Positions 1-9,329 are shown, counted from the stretch's first letter. The stretch: DNA of 36,863 nt from Syntrophomonadaceae bacterium (GCA_003554525.1 PWGO01000133.1:1-36863), one strand, 5' to 3'. Numbers and translations: made by a program. Notes: generated by a model from the sequence alone, not told the origin.

Positions 1-51
1 GGCATTTTTCTCATTTTCAAGATAAAATTCGTTAGCCGACGCTGCATTCAC
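1..51 (-). CDS. 5' end of a truncated CDS running off the left edge (VNAASANEFYLENEKNA...)
   Basis: Minus strand reads AGGAGGGTTTTAT-GTG followed by 17 open codons to the edge; good RBS, too short to identify. Confidence 0.35.
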   Translation of the reverse strand, partial: MNAASANEFYLENEKNA

Positions 52-496
52 ATAAAACCCTCCTTCAAAATATTTGTAGCAAAATATTTAAACTGCCCGG
101 TTCGGGCAAGATGAAAGGTGAACTTAACCCCTGTGCCAAAAACAAGATAATCACGATGTTGGAGTGCCACACATGTGTAACGAAAATTCAGAGGCAGCAC
201 AACGAAGGAAGTTTATCCCCTGGCACAAAAGAAAATGCCCGGTGAGTAGTTTCAAAAGGTGAACGAAATTAAACGACCTGCTACCACAATACTGGCAAGA
301 ATTCTTATTATAAATTATAAGCGGAGTAATCTTGATCTTCAAGAAAATTCGACTGTTTTTGTAAAAGGAGATCCAGATAAGAGGTGAGAAATAATGAAAA
401 TAATGGAGGAGGAAGAGGATAAGGTAATTAAAGCTGTAAGTAGTAGAATGGGAAAATACACAAGGAAGAATTGGGAAGGTACACGAGGAGGTGCAC

Positions 497-817
497 ATGG
501 AAAAATACAAGGTGCATGAAACTAAAGATACAAGCTACGATTACGAAGTTAAAAGGAAACCAGAAAACAACAACACCCTGGGTGTTATTTCACTGGTAAC
601 CGGCATTCTGGCTATTATTCTTTATTTCTGCTGTATAGGCCTGGATTTCCTGTTGGGCATCATTGCATTGATCACCGGGATAATTGGACATAAAGAAGGC
701 CAGGATTATGCCCTGGCCGGTATGATCCTGGGTATTGTGGTATTGTCATTATATCTTATGTTGTTTTTGGGTATTTTTGCCTTAACGGGGATTTCTACTA
801 TATTCGCCTTATTTTAA
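497..817 (+). CDS. Small membrane protein, DUF4190-like
   Basis: GAGGAGGTGCAC-ATG start; NTLGVISLVTGILAIIL...GIIALITGIIGHKEGQDYALAGMILGIV pattern typical of DUF4190. Confidence 0.75.
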   Translation: MEKYKVHETKDTSYDYEVKRKPENNNTLGVISLVTGILAIILYFCCIGLDFLLGIIALITGIIGHKEGQDYALAGMILGIVVLSLYLMLFLGIFALTGISTIFALF

Positions 818-844
818 TTATGTTTCAGAGCACCGGCCCTGTTA

Positions 845-2098
845 CTACACTGCTTCCTCCGACATGGAAGATAGCGTCTGGCGCAGCAAGTTTTCCAGTG
901 CCTCCGGCAGTCCCTGTATTCCCGCCTGCATGAAACCTTGAACCACTACGCTTACAGCTTCGTCCTTGTTAAATCCCCGGCTCATCAGGTATTCTACTAC
1001 TTCTTCACTTACCGGGCCTACCGCTGCTTCATGGGAAAGGTCCGCCTGAGGCGCACCTTCCACCCACAGCTCGGGCACCGCATTCATTTCCGATTCTTTG
1101 GACAGCAGCATTCCACGGCACTCCAGGTGCGCTTGAACATCGTTACTTCTGGCCTTTAAACGCCCACGCATCATCACCCGGGAACCATCGGTACTTAAAG
1201 CCCGGCTAATGGATTCTCCCCGGGTTCCCTGCCCATTCAACTCTATTACCGAACCGAGATCCAGCTCAGAATTTTCCTGCCCGTACACTATAGTATTAAA
1301 GCGGCTGCGGGAACGATCTCCCTCCAGCACGCAACGAGGGTAAGCCTGAATGGAACGAACCGGCTTTAGCAACAGGTAGTTGTTTACAAAAGTAGCGTCT
1401 TCCTCTACCTTCACCCCCGTGCGGGCGCGAACATCGAAATCTTCGGCCCAGTTATGCACCATGGTAAAAGTCAGGTGAGCACCCTTTTTAATAAAAAACT
1501 CCGAAACTCCCAGGTGAGAACCTTGCTTTACTTCCGGGCTTACAGTGCACCCGGTAATAATCTGGGCCTCGGAACCTTCTTCAGCCAAAATAATATTATG
1601 CACCCTCTGGCTGGCCCCGGCTTCGTCCAGCAAAAGGCAGGATTGAATGGGTTGATCCAGCCTGGCCCCCGGGAGTATTCGCATAAAATAACCGCCTTTT
1701 CCCCACAATTCCACGGCAGCTGTATATTTATCCATATCCACGGGCACCATACTCCACCAGTAATCCCACAGCCAGGGATACTCCTGCAGCGCATCTTCTA
1801 TACACATGATTTCAACTTTGCCCTCGTAAGCGTCCTGTACCCGGGCATAAATAGCAGAATCTCCCTTTTGAAAGTACGATCCCGATCTTTCTTTTTCCGC
1901 AGTGTTCATGCCCGCCAAAAGAGAGGCTTCCCTTATTCTCCTATCCAGGTTTTTTAGTGATTCCAAAGGGGCTTCTTCCACAGTAGAGACCTCAGAGGAG
2001 AGATCCAGGTCGGAACCATAAGCCGCCTTCTTATCTAAAGCCTGCCGCGCCTTATTCTGAAGCTTAGATTTTTTTTCTTCTATTCCGTGATTTGACAT
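845..2098 (-). CDS. sufB: SufB/SufD-family Fe-S cluster assembly protein
   Basis: SufBD core-like translation (ALSTDGSRVMMRGRLKARSNDVQAHLECRGMLLSKESEMNAVPEL); adjacent to sufC; ATG at 2098 better spaced from the RBS than GTG at 2107. Confidence 0.85.
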   Translation of the reverse strand: MSNHGIEEKKSKLQNKARQALDKKAAYGSDLDLSSEVSTVEEAPLESLKNLDRRIREASLLAGMNTAEKERSGSYFQKGDSAIYARVQDAYEGKVEIMCIEDALQEYPWLWDYWWSMVPVDMDKYTAAVELWGKGGYFMRILPGARLDQPIQSCLLLDEAGASQRVHNIILAEEGSEAQIITGCTVSPEVKQGSHLGVSEFFIKKGAHLTFTMVHNWAEDFDVRARTGVKVEEDATFVNNYLLLKPVRSIQAYPRCVLEGDRSRSRFNTIVYGQENSELDLGSVIELNGQGTRGESISRALSTDGSRVMMRGRLKARSNDVQAHLECRGMLLSKESEMNAVPELWVEGAPQADLSHEAAVGPVSEEVVEYLMSRGFNKDEAVSVVVQGFMQAGIQGLPEALENLLRQTLSSMSEEAV

Positions 2099-2811
2099 TC
2101 CAGGCACCCCTCAAATCCGTTTTGGTTAACTTCTTCAAAGAGATCACGCGGATTACCCGCACAGGTAATAGAGCCCCTCACCAGAACATAACCACGATCG
2201 GCATTCAAATAATCCATAATATGCCCGGTATGGGTGATGACCAGCGCAGCCCTTTTTTTCTCGATTTCCCGCGGTGATTTGAGCAGCCTTTTTAAAGCTT
2301 CCCCGATTATTACTATGTTATCCAGGTCTACCCCTGATTCCGGCTCATCCACTAAAACCACCTTGGGGTCCTGCACCAGCAGCTGCAGAAGCTCGGAACG
2401 CTTCATCTCTCCACCGGAAAAGTTTTCGTTTAAGCCGCGCTCCAGGAGGTAGCCGCAGTTTAAACTCTCAATTTTCTCCTCCATTTCATCGGTTCCATGC
2501 TTCTCCCCGGTTATTTGCAAAATTTCCTGCAGGGAAATCTCCGGAACCGCCGGCGATTTTTGAAGGGCGATGCCCATCCCCAGGCGGGCCCTCTCATCCA
2601 CGCTCAGGTCGGCAATATTCTGCCCGTCCAACAGGATTTCCCCTTCTACTTCGGCTCCACCCATACCCATAATAGCTTTAAGTAAAGTCGTTTTTCCCGA
2701 ACCGTTAGGCCCCAGCAGAATATGGGTTTCACCTCGAGGAATTACCAGGTTAATATTTTTTAAAATTACTTCACCTTCCACCTTAACTGTTACATCGCGA
2801 AGTTGCAGCAT
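2080..2811 (-). CDS. sufC: Fe-S cluster assembly ATPase SufC (ABC ATPase)
   Basis: Walker A GPNGSGKTTLLKAIMG; signature FSGGEMKRSELLQ; Walker B VVLVDEPESGVDLDN typical of SufC; ATG at 2811 behind GGAGG; overlaps the sufB start. Confidence 0.92.
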   Translation of the reverse strand: MLQLRDVTVKVEGEVILKNINLVIPRGETHILLGPNGSGKTTLLKAIMGMGGAEVEGEILLDGQNIADLSVDERARLGMGIALQKSPAVPEISLQEILQITGEKHGTDEMEEKIESLNCGYLLERGLNENFSGGEMKRSELLQLLVQDPKVVLVDEPESGVDLDNIVIIGEALKRLLKSPREIEKKRAALVITHTGHIMDYLNADRGYVLVRGSITCAGNPRDLFEEVNQNGFEGCLECQITE

Positions 2812-2861
2812 ATATATCAATTCCTCCCCGAATTTTATGGTAATACAACCAACCCGGCTCC

Positions 2862-4454
2862 TTACCAGTTTTCATCTTCTTCTTCAGTCTCCTCTTCCAG
2901 GGGAATATTGACGGCAGGAGAATCAATTAAATCTACAAGTTTATGCGAAGAGGTGACAAAATTTATATTCTGTATTTCTTCCCCAGGCATGGTCATATTA
3001 CTGATACCTATTACCACGCCCCGCTTGTTCAGAACCGGGCTACCGCTGCTGCCCGTAGATACAGGGGCAGTCATTTGAATGAATTCGCCCCAACCTTCCA
3101 GGTACCGGTTCTCGTAACTCACAATTCCATCAGACATGCTGTACTTCATACCCCCGGGATTACCAATAACAAAAACCTCCTGCCCTACCGTGACATCTCC
3201 CGAACGATCTAAGGGCAACTCGGGAAGATTCCAGGCATCAATTTTTATCAGGGCAAGATCCGTTCCCCGGTCGTAGTTAACAATTTTCTCCGCATCGTAG
3301 ACAGTACCGTCGTACAATTCTATTTCAATTTCCGTACCTCCTTCCACCAGGTGATAATTGGTGGCAATAACACCTTCTGAATCCACTACAAAACCTGTGC
3401 CATCTACCCGGTTGTCTACTTTCAAATAAACTACCGAAGGCGCCACTGATTCATATATCTGCTCCGCATGCATTTCTGTAGGCTCGTGGTAAACCATATT
3501 TTCCAGCTGATACTTTACCCTGGCACCCAGTGCCTGCTCACCGCCTAACAAACTTACCCGGTTTATAAGCGGCTTACGTTCTTCCAGGTACAGTTTCGGG
3601 TTCTCTTCCAGCTTACTGGTAGAAGTAAGTAACACAGGAGCTTCATTTTTCGCCGCCAGTACTGCACCGGTCAAGGAATCCGGAAACAGGTCGCTGCGGC
3701 TTATATAGTAATGCTCCGAGTTGGGAAAAAATTCGGAAGCCACTGCAACCGAGGTTCCTACAAAGTCAGTACCGGCTATACGGCGGGCTTCCGGCAGTTC
3801 TTCTAAAACCACCCCGGAAACGGATTCGCTGCTACCTACCACCAGGGTCTCTTCTATCTCCTGTTCTTCCAGGAAAGCCCGGGTAGACTCGGGAACTTCG
3901 TTTTGACGTGTTAACAAAACCGGGATTTCCTCCCTGGCGGCATAGGGAGCACTTACCAGTGCATCCTGGAAAGTAGTACCCGCGGCCACCACAGCTTTAT
4001 CGCTGCCCCCCAGAGTTTCTGCAATTTTTACTGCGGTTTCATAGCGGTCTTCCCCGCCGTACCGATCCACAGAAAGACCCATGGCTTCTACTTCCTCTTC
4101 CAGGTCAGTAGATAAAGCTTCTTCCCCGCCCAGAAAAACAGCATGCCGGGCCCCCAGACGGTTAATTTCCTGTTCCGTCAGGGGATTAAGACCTTCACCG
4201 GGGGTTAAAAGGACCGGTGCATCCAGCCGGTAGGCCAGCGGAGTACTTGATAGCGCATCCGGGAAATCATCCTGTCTGCTTATCAAAACATGATCACTGC
4301 GGTTCCACCCGCTCTGGCTAATGCGCACTGCTGTCTCGTAACGGGTTTCCCCGTAGACCCTTTCTACCAGGGAATCCGCTGATACAGTGCTGGAAAAAAT
4401 CACGGCCAGGGTTATTACGGACAACATTAATATTAAAACCAACCTGCACTTCAT
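2862..4454 (-). CDS. Secreted protein with three N-terminal CWB2 repeats and a C-terminal trypsin-like (HtrA/S1C-type) serine protease domain
   Basis: Signal peptide; CWB2 motifs (VYGETRYETAVRIS, YGGEDRYETAVKIA, VLLT..., LLGGEQAL); triad context NYHLVEGG (His), GTDLALIKID (Asp), GSSGSPV (Ser). Confidence 0.88.
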   Translation of the reverse strand: MKCRLVLILMLSVITLAVIFSSTVSADSLVERVYGETRYETAVRISQSGWNRSDHVLISRQDDFPDALSSTPLAYRLDAPVLLTPGEGLNPLTEQEINRLGARHAVFLGGEEALSTDLEEEVEAMGLSVDRYGGEDRYETAVKIAETLGGSDKAVVAAGTTFQDALVSAPYAAREEIPVLLTRQNEVPESTRAFLEEQEIEETLVVGSSESVSGVVLEELPEARRIAGTDFVGTSVAVASEFFPNSEHYYISRSDLFPDSLTGAVLAAKNEAPVLLTSTSKLEENPKLYLEERKPLINRVSLLGGEQALGARVKYQLENMVYHEPTEMHAEQIYESVAPSVVYLKVDNRVDGTGFVVDSEGVIATNYHLVEGGTEIEIELYDGTVYDAEKIVNYDRGTDLALIKIDAWNLPELPLDRSGDVTVGQEVFVIGNPGGMKYSMSDGIVSYENRYLEGWGEFIQMTAPVSTGSSGSPVLNKRGVVIGISNMTMPGEEIQNINFVTSSHKLVDLIDSPAVNIPLEEETEEEDENW

Positions 4455-4748
4455 AAAACCCCTCTCTCTCCTTGTCAGAAATTATGTAACTATCAATTCA
4501 ATAACTTTACACCATACCTTACAATTACCTGAATTTAATTGTCATGCCAAAAACACGGGTATTTTTTATACCTTGACCAGACTGCAACCGGACTGCCGTT
4601 TATGTTTACAGCGTTAATTTATAATATACACTATACACTGCTAACGCACCTCAGTCAAATTACAGATAAAAGCAGCAGCATCTTCCAGAAACATGTTTTC
4701 TCATTTATTTTCTTTCTTGTTAATTCTTTTAAAATCCCGGGTTAATGC

Positions 4749-4770
4749 AAAACCTGCCTGTCCAGGTTTT
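4749..4770 (-). terminator. Candidate rho-independent terminator of the 4769..5035 gene
   Basis: AAAACCTG-cctgtc-CAGGTTTT, 8-bp perfect stem directly after the stop codon on the minus strand. Confidence 0.5.
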
Positions 4771-5035
4771 AATCTTCTTCCGTTGGAGAAAAATCCATAA
4801 ACCAGCTTCCAAAATCCACTTTGACTACCTCCGGGCCTTCCCCCGGGGTCAATTCTACATATTTTATAACCTTATAACCAGGACCGTAATACTCCGCCGA
4901 ACCGCCGTCATCGTACTTTACCAGGGGAACTGCAAAAACAGGAGCTTTATCTCTTTGGGCCAGCATACAATCAACTGCCAGGACAGCCAAAAACACTACC
5001 AGTAATATAACTGCAGCTATTTTGATTTTTTTCAT
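4769..5035 (-). CDS. Small secreted or membrane-anchored hypothetical protein (88 aa)
   Basis: MKKIKIAAVILLVVFLAVLAV signal/TM followed by a soluble domain; RBS upstream. Confidence 0.65.
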   Translation of the reverse strand: MKKIKIAAVILLVVFLAVLAVDCMLAQRDKAPVFAVPLVKYDDGGSAEYYGPGYKVIKYVELTPGEGPEVVKVDFGSWFMDFSPTEED

Positions 5036-5095
5036 ATACCAGGAACCTCCCGGGTTGTCTTTCCACGGTTAATTATAATTATATCATGTCCCCAT

Positions 5096-5133
5096 TTAAA
5101 TAAAACGGCCGGAAAGTCCCACTTCCCGGCCGG
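5096..5133 (-). terminator. Rho-independent terminator downstream of the 5154..6110 lipoprotein
   Basis: CGGCCGG...CCGGCCG hairpin with inner AAGT/ACTT pairing, followed on the minus strand by TTTTATTT. Confidence 0.75.
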
Positions 5134-5153
5134 ATTCATTTTTCGGTTACTGG

Positions 5154-6110
5154 TCATTCAAGTCCCAGTGCTACTTTCACCAGGTCTTGCATCCTTCCAT
5201 CCCTGGGGCTTTCCGTGTACAACTCCAGCAGCATCTTTTCCCCGCTTTCAATCTCTTCAGGCACTTTTATTTCTTCCTCAAAATATCCCCAGTCACCCAT
5301 GGCACCACTGGTTATACCGCTTTTAATTTCTTTCTTGTCATCCTCCTTTAGTAGCAAGCGGTAATGCACCGTTCCTTCAAACACGTTGGCAACACCTTCC
5401 AGGTTAAACTCACGGGAAACCTCCGTCTCCGGCTCGGGAGAAAAAACCTTTATGCTGTTAGACTCTGCTACAGGCGGGAATAAAACCTCTATCCCTTTTA
5501 AGCCAGGCACATATTTCTCATCGCCTTTTGCCATAAAATCCACCGGCAGACCCGTGGCTTCCAGCTCTTTCAAGTCGTAGGGGCGGGTAATAACCTGAGT
5601 TACCGGCTGATCTTCAGCAGGAGCAGTAAATTCCGCGTAAACAGTAAGCCTATCTTCCCCTTCTACTACCTCGGTAATTTCCACCTCGTACCCACCGGTA
5701 TTCTTTTTCCCGTAGGTTACCAGTATATACAGCGTACCATTGTCCTCTACCGCCTGCCCCAGCCGGATATTACGCGAATAATCCACCCATTTGTCCACTT
5801 CAACAGGCAGGCCTTCTTCTTTTTGATCTCCGTCTAAATCTTCCCCGGTTTTATTATTATCTATTTCCTCTTTTTCCTTTTGTTCCCCTTCTTTATCCTC
5901 TTTATCCTCTTTATCCTCTTCTATCCGGTTATTTTCATCATCATTAACCGGGGGTATCAACTCGTTCTTTTCTTCCCTGTTTTCTTTATCTGATGGCCTT
6001 GTTTTTCCCGGGTCATCTTCTTCACATCCACCTGCTTCAAAACCCACTACTGCAACCAACAAAATCACTGACAGAGCAGTAAATAAAGTAAACAGCCTTG
6101 ATTTCAACAC
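5154..6110 (-). CDS. Lipoprotein with acidic/basic low-complexity linker, PrcB_C-like domain and C-terminal Gmad2-like domain
   Basis: Lipobox-like VVGFEAGGC; EDKEDKEDKE linker; ILVTYGKKNTGGYEVEITEVVEGEDRLTVYAEFTAPAEDQPVTQVITRPYDL resembles PrcB_C; IKVFSPEPETEVSREFNLEGVANVFEGTVHYRLL resembles Gmad2. Confidence 0.75.
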   Translation of the reverse strand: MLKSRLFTLFTALSVILLVAVVGFEAGGCEEDDPGKTRPSDKENREEKNELIPPVNDDENNRIEEDKEDKEDKEGEQKEKEEIDNNKTGEDLDGDQKEEGLPVEVDKWVDYSRNIRLGQAVEDNGTLYILVTYGKKNTGGYEVEITEVVEGEDRLTVYAEFTAPAEDQPVTQVITRPYDLKELEATGLPVDFMAKGDEKYVPGLKGIEVLFPPVAESNSIKVFSPEPETEVSREFNLEGVANVFEGTVHYRLLLKEDDKKEIKSGITSGAMGDWGYFEEEIKVPEEIESGEKMLLELYTESPRDGRMQDLVKVALGLE

Positions 6111-6262
6111 AGACCCTCCTAACTGTAACCTTGCTCTTAAAATTAATTTTAATTAACCAGAAAAATATTTTCAAGTTAATGAGCATATAATTCCTTTTTC
6201 CTGGCCTATCCTATAATTTAGAGTCTATTGTATCGGCTTTGGTTCCCTTGTAAATTAAAAGT

Positions 6263-6571
6263 TTACTTAACCGCCCGAAAAAATTCCGGGTTCTTTTTTA
6301 TGATTTTGTACACATTTTCCAGGAAGTCCCCGCCGGCATAACCCACCACCAGGGCCATGCTCAAAGGCATCTCTTCCATTTCTTCAAACACCGCCAGTCC
6401 TACATCCTGGGTTACCCAGGCGGAAGCAAAACCTATAATTCCGGATATTAAAACCATCCCCGCAAAATAGTAAGGCCTTATTTCTACATCCTTATAAGAC
6501 TGCATGTACTTTATAAGGCCCACCGCTCCCCTGCATATCCCGCCAATAAAACCCAATAAAAAAAATATCAT
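6263..6571 (-). CDS. Small membrane protein of unknown function
   Basis: Three hydrophobic segments; GTGGAGTTCC-ATG context; no overlapping better ORF. Confidence 0.55.
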   Translation of the reverse strand: MIFFLLGFIGGICRGAVGLIKYMQSYKDVEIRPYYFAGMVLISGIIGFASAWVTQDVGLAVFEEMEEMPLSMALVVGYAGGDFLENVYKIIKKNPEFFRAVK

Positions 6572-6837
6572 GGAACTCCACCTCCCGCCCGCTTTTAATT
6601 TTTCATAGTGTTAAATACACAGGTGTTGGTATAAATTTCTTTTTTTCTTTATTTTCTTTTTCGAGGGAGGGCCGTGTTTTCCCTTTTAATTATAGAAAAT
6701 TTGTAATTAATTTAAGAACATTAGTTAAAGTAAACATAATATACTTCCTTTAGCGCCAAAAATAGATTTACTACAGTTAAAGGAACTGGGGTTTAAGCGT
6801 AGAAATTAATATTACCGTTGTTTTAAGGAGGACCCAA

Positions 6838-8172
6838 ATGGCCGCTTTTCCTCTTAACCTGGAAAGGGCGCATAAAAACCTGTTAACCAACCTGACCGAA
6901 CTGGTGCGCATAGATACCAGCAACCCGCCAGGTAACGAAACCAGGGCGGCTCAATATATTCAACATATATTCCAGAGAGAAGGCATCTCCTGTAAACTGG
7001 CCGGGCCCGATCCGGACCGCTGCAGCGTCCTGGCCCGTATTAAAGGCGGAGACGATCCTCCACTTATGCTTTTATCTCACCTGGATGTAGTGCCGGCACG
7101 GGCCACAGAATGGAAATACCACCCCTTCGGCGGAGTTGACGCCGGCGGTAAAATATGGGGGCGCGGCGCCATGGATTGCAAAAACCTGGCTGCCCTGTGG
7201 GTGTCTTTGATGATCGAAATTAAAAGAGAAAATATCCCTTTAAAAAGGGACATAATATTTGCAGCCACGGCAGACGAAGAAATGGGCGGGGAAAAAGGTA
7301 TAAAGTGGCTACTGGAAAATCATCCCCGGGAAATGAATGCCGGTTTCTGCCTGAACGAAGGAGGTGGCTGGTCCTTCCAGGTTAATAACAGGGAATACCA
7401 CCTGCTCAATACTGCAGAAAAATCTGTGTGCTGGCTTAAATTAACTACACACGGCACCTCGGGGCATGCTTCAATCCCCACTTCCCGCAGTGCCATACTT
7501 GATCTCGCTTCCATATTAAATATAATTGGGAACACCTCCCTACCCATGCATCTGACTTCAACTGCGGAAGCATTTATAAAAGGATTGGCTCAAAAGCAAC
7601 CATTCCCCTTTTCTTCTATAATAAAACTTATCGGCAACCGTACCTTTTCTGAAAGAATGCTCAAGCAAAGCCTGGGAAATACTTACGAAGCAAGAGTCGT
7701 AAGAGCCATGCTGCGCAACACGGCCACTCCCACGAAGCTGAAAGCTGGTTATAAAAGCAACGTGATCCCTTCCTCTGCTTCCGCTGAGCTGGACGGACGC
7801 ATTTTACCCGGCCAATCCCCGGATAATTTCATAAAAGAAATACAGGAACTGGTAGGTGAAGAGGTGGAAATAGAAAAGATTAGATCGGGCACACCTTCGG
7901 AAACTTCCCCCCAATCGGTAATGTCTTCTATTATACGGGAGGCCCTGAGGGAATGCCGTGGAGAAACTGAGGTAGTTCCCTTCCTGCTTCCCGGGGCTAC
8001 CGATGCCCGCTACCTGCGTTCCCTGGGCATCGGCGTTTATGGTTTTTTCCCCATGCTCCCCGGTGAAGATTATCACCTGGCCCACGGTATCAACGAAAAC
8101 ATTTCCATCAAAACCCTGGATTTTGCGCTACAGGTAATGTGGAAAGTTCTGGACGGCTACTGTTTCGCTTAA
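6838..8172 (+). CDS. M20 family metallopeptidase (ArgE/DapE/CPG2-like)
   Basis: AAGGAGG RBS; LLSHLDVVPA, GRGAMDCKN, ADEEMGGEKG, LPGATDARYLR, HGINENISIK metal-ligand motifs. Confidence 0.9.
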   Translation: MAAFPLNLERAHKNLLTNLTELVRIDTSNPPGNETRAAQYIQHIFQREGISCKLAGPDPDRCSVLARIKGGDDPPLMLLSHLDVVPARATEWKYHPFGGVDAGGKIWGRGAMDCKNLAALWVSLMIEIKRENIPLKRDIIFAATADEEMGGEKGIKWLLENHPREMNAGFCLNEGGGWSFQVNNREYHLLNTAEKSVCWLKLTTHGTSGHASIPTSRSAILDLASILNIIGNTSLPMHLTSTAEAFIKGLAQKQPFPFSSIIKLIGNRTFSERMLKQSLGNTYEARVVRAMLRNTATPTKLKAGYKSNVIPSSASAELDGRILPGQSPDNFIKEIQELVGEEVEIEKIRSGTPSETSPQSVMSSIIREALRECRGETEVVPFLLPGATDARYLRSLGIGVYGFFPMLPGEDYHLAHGINENISIKTLDFALQVMWKVLDGYCFA

Positions 8173-8215
8173 ACGCACTAAATATGGTTTATTGCCTCTA
8201 CAGACCTCTACCATG

Positions 8216-8247
8216 AAAGACCAAAGACCAAAGACCAAAGACCAAAC
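8216..8247. repeat. Heptamer tandem repeat (GACCAAA)x4
   Basis: gaaaGACCAAAGACCAAAGACCAAAGACCAAActaa, intergenic. Confidence 0.9.
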
Positions 8248-8265
8248 TAAATAACCATCCCCGGC

Positions 8266-8285
8266 GGCTTGTATGGTTACAAGCC
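8266..8285. other. Hairpin in the convergent intergenic region (possible bidirectional terminator without a strong U-tract)
   Basis: GGCTTGTA-TGGT-TACAAGCC, 8-bp perfect stem. Confidence 0.5.
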
Positions 8286-8303
8286 CCAGCATTAATACTG
8301 AAC

Positions 8304-8483
8304 TTAACTATCCCATTTACTTATAAAATGCTCCAGTATCTTCTCATCAAGCTTCCGGGAAATTTGTAAAATTTCTTCAGTGACACCTCCTTCACGGAGA
8401 AAAGCTTTTTCCATTTCCCCTCTTAAATTGTTAATCTCACCGTCTAAATTTTGGTATTTACTCCTTTTAACCTTACTCATCAT
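8304..8483 (-). CDS. Spo0E-like aspartyl-phosphate phosphatase family protein
   Basis: Short helical protein with ISRKLDEKILEHF matching the SxxLDxxI motif; start placed at MSKVKR (approximate). Confidence 0.75.
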   Translation of the reverse strand: MMSKVKRSKYQNLDGEINNLRGEMEKAFLREGGVTEEILQISRKLDEKILEHFISKWDS

Positions 8484-8927
8484 TACCCCCAACCATTCTT
8501 TCCAGTATTGTTTTGCCCGGCACAGAACACAGCTCATGGTAAATATTGCCGCAATATACTATAAAGTGTCACTACCGGGTAATTTTTTGCACCTTGTGGT
8601 TATAAACAACCACTGTGCACTGGTTTACAACTATTTTTTCTACAAGTTACCATACTTATCCTTCCATGTAAATCAATTTGTTAAAACTGCTAACAATTTG
8701 CAAACAAATGCGGAAAAACCTGCACTGTATGCCTATGCTTAAAGCTTTATTTGTCATTTAATTTCGAATTTTTTCATGGCTCGCTACCCTGGTAAAACAC
8801 CCGGACTCCAAGGAAGCAGGGTGACAAGCTAAAGGTTTGTGTCATATGAATATGAAAGTAGTAAACCAGTCCAGGAGAAGAAATCAAAAAAAGGGTAAGA
8901 AAAAAAGAGCACCATTTGTAAAAAATA

Positions 8928-8949
8928 GGCCCGGGAAACAAGCCCGGGT
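8928..8949 (-). terminator. Rho-independent terminator after the FmdB-like gene
   Basis: CCCGGG-cttgttt-CCCGGG followed by ctaTTTTTT on the minus strand. Confidence 0.65.
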
Positions 8950-8993
8950 TGCTACTAAACAGCCTAAGATGGTTTGTTTACAGTTTTCATCGT

Positions 8994-9206
8994 TCAGCAG
9001 CTTTTGCAGCTGGAACTGCTGCAAGGGGCACATCCGCCACCCCCTGCTCCCGGCGAACTCTTCTCCCCGCCGGACATGCTAAAAGCAGAAAACACCTTGG
9101 GTGATAATGTAGAGCACCGGGGACAGGGTGCTTCTTTCTGCAGGGAACTCACCAGTTTTTCAAAACGTTGCCGGCATTCAGAACAGTAATATTCGTAAAG
9201 GGGCAT
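8994..9206 (-). CDS. FmdB family zinc-ribbon protein
   Basis: MPLYEYYCSECRQRFEKLVSS...CPRCSTLSPKVFSAFSMSGG...CAPCSSSSCKSC; the ORF-track start is 20 codons upstream of this likely ATG. Confidence 0.88.
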   Translation of the reverse strand: MPLYEYYCSECRQRFEKLVSSLQKEAPCPRCSTLSPKVFSAFSMSGGEKSSPGAGGGGCAPCSSSSCKSC

Positions 9207-9329
9207 ACTTAATAATCCCTCCTCCCGCTTTTTGTTGTTTTTGTTTAGTAGTAACTTCCCAGGCACTGGTTATAGTAAGGCCTGTTCCTCCCTGCCTGCG
9301 TGGTCACTTTTTAGCCACTTATTTCTAAC

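Noticed and set aside
111-245. 44-aa plus ORF MKGELNPCAKNKIITMLECHTCVTK... with a CxxC
   Set aside because: Weak RBS, very short, no recognisable family; could be chance.
151-510. 119-aa minus-strand ORF, Cys/Phe-rich
   Set aside because: No plausible RBS, compositionally unlike the real proteins here, and it overlaps the RBS/start of the DUF4190-like gene.
938-1957. Plus-strand ORFs 938..1159 and 1454..1957
   Set aside because: Antisense shadows of sufB; residue composition typical of reverse-complement reading.
5890-5922. 9-bp DNA repeat (CTTTATCCT)n as an independent regulatory repeat
   Set aside because: Lies in frame inside the lipoprotein coding the EDK linker; explained as coding low complexity.
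8766-8870. Possible riboswitch-like segment (gctcgctaccctggtaaaacacccggactccaaggaagcagggtgacaagc)
   Set aside because: Resembles fragments of c-di-GMP/cobalamin-like leaders only loosely; I could not fit any known consensus.
8837-9189. Plus-strand ORFs over the fmdB-like region, including a Lys/Arg-rich peptide
   Set aside because: No RBS and antisense to the well-supported FmdB zinc-ribbon gene; covers its terminator.
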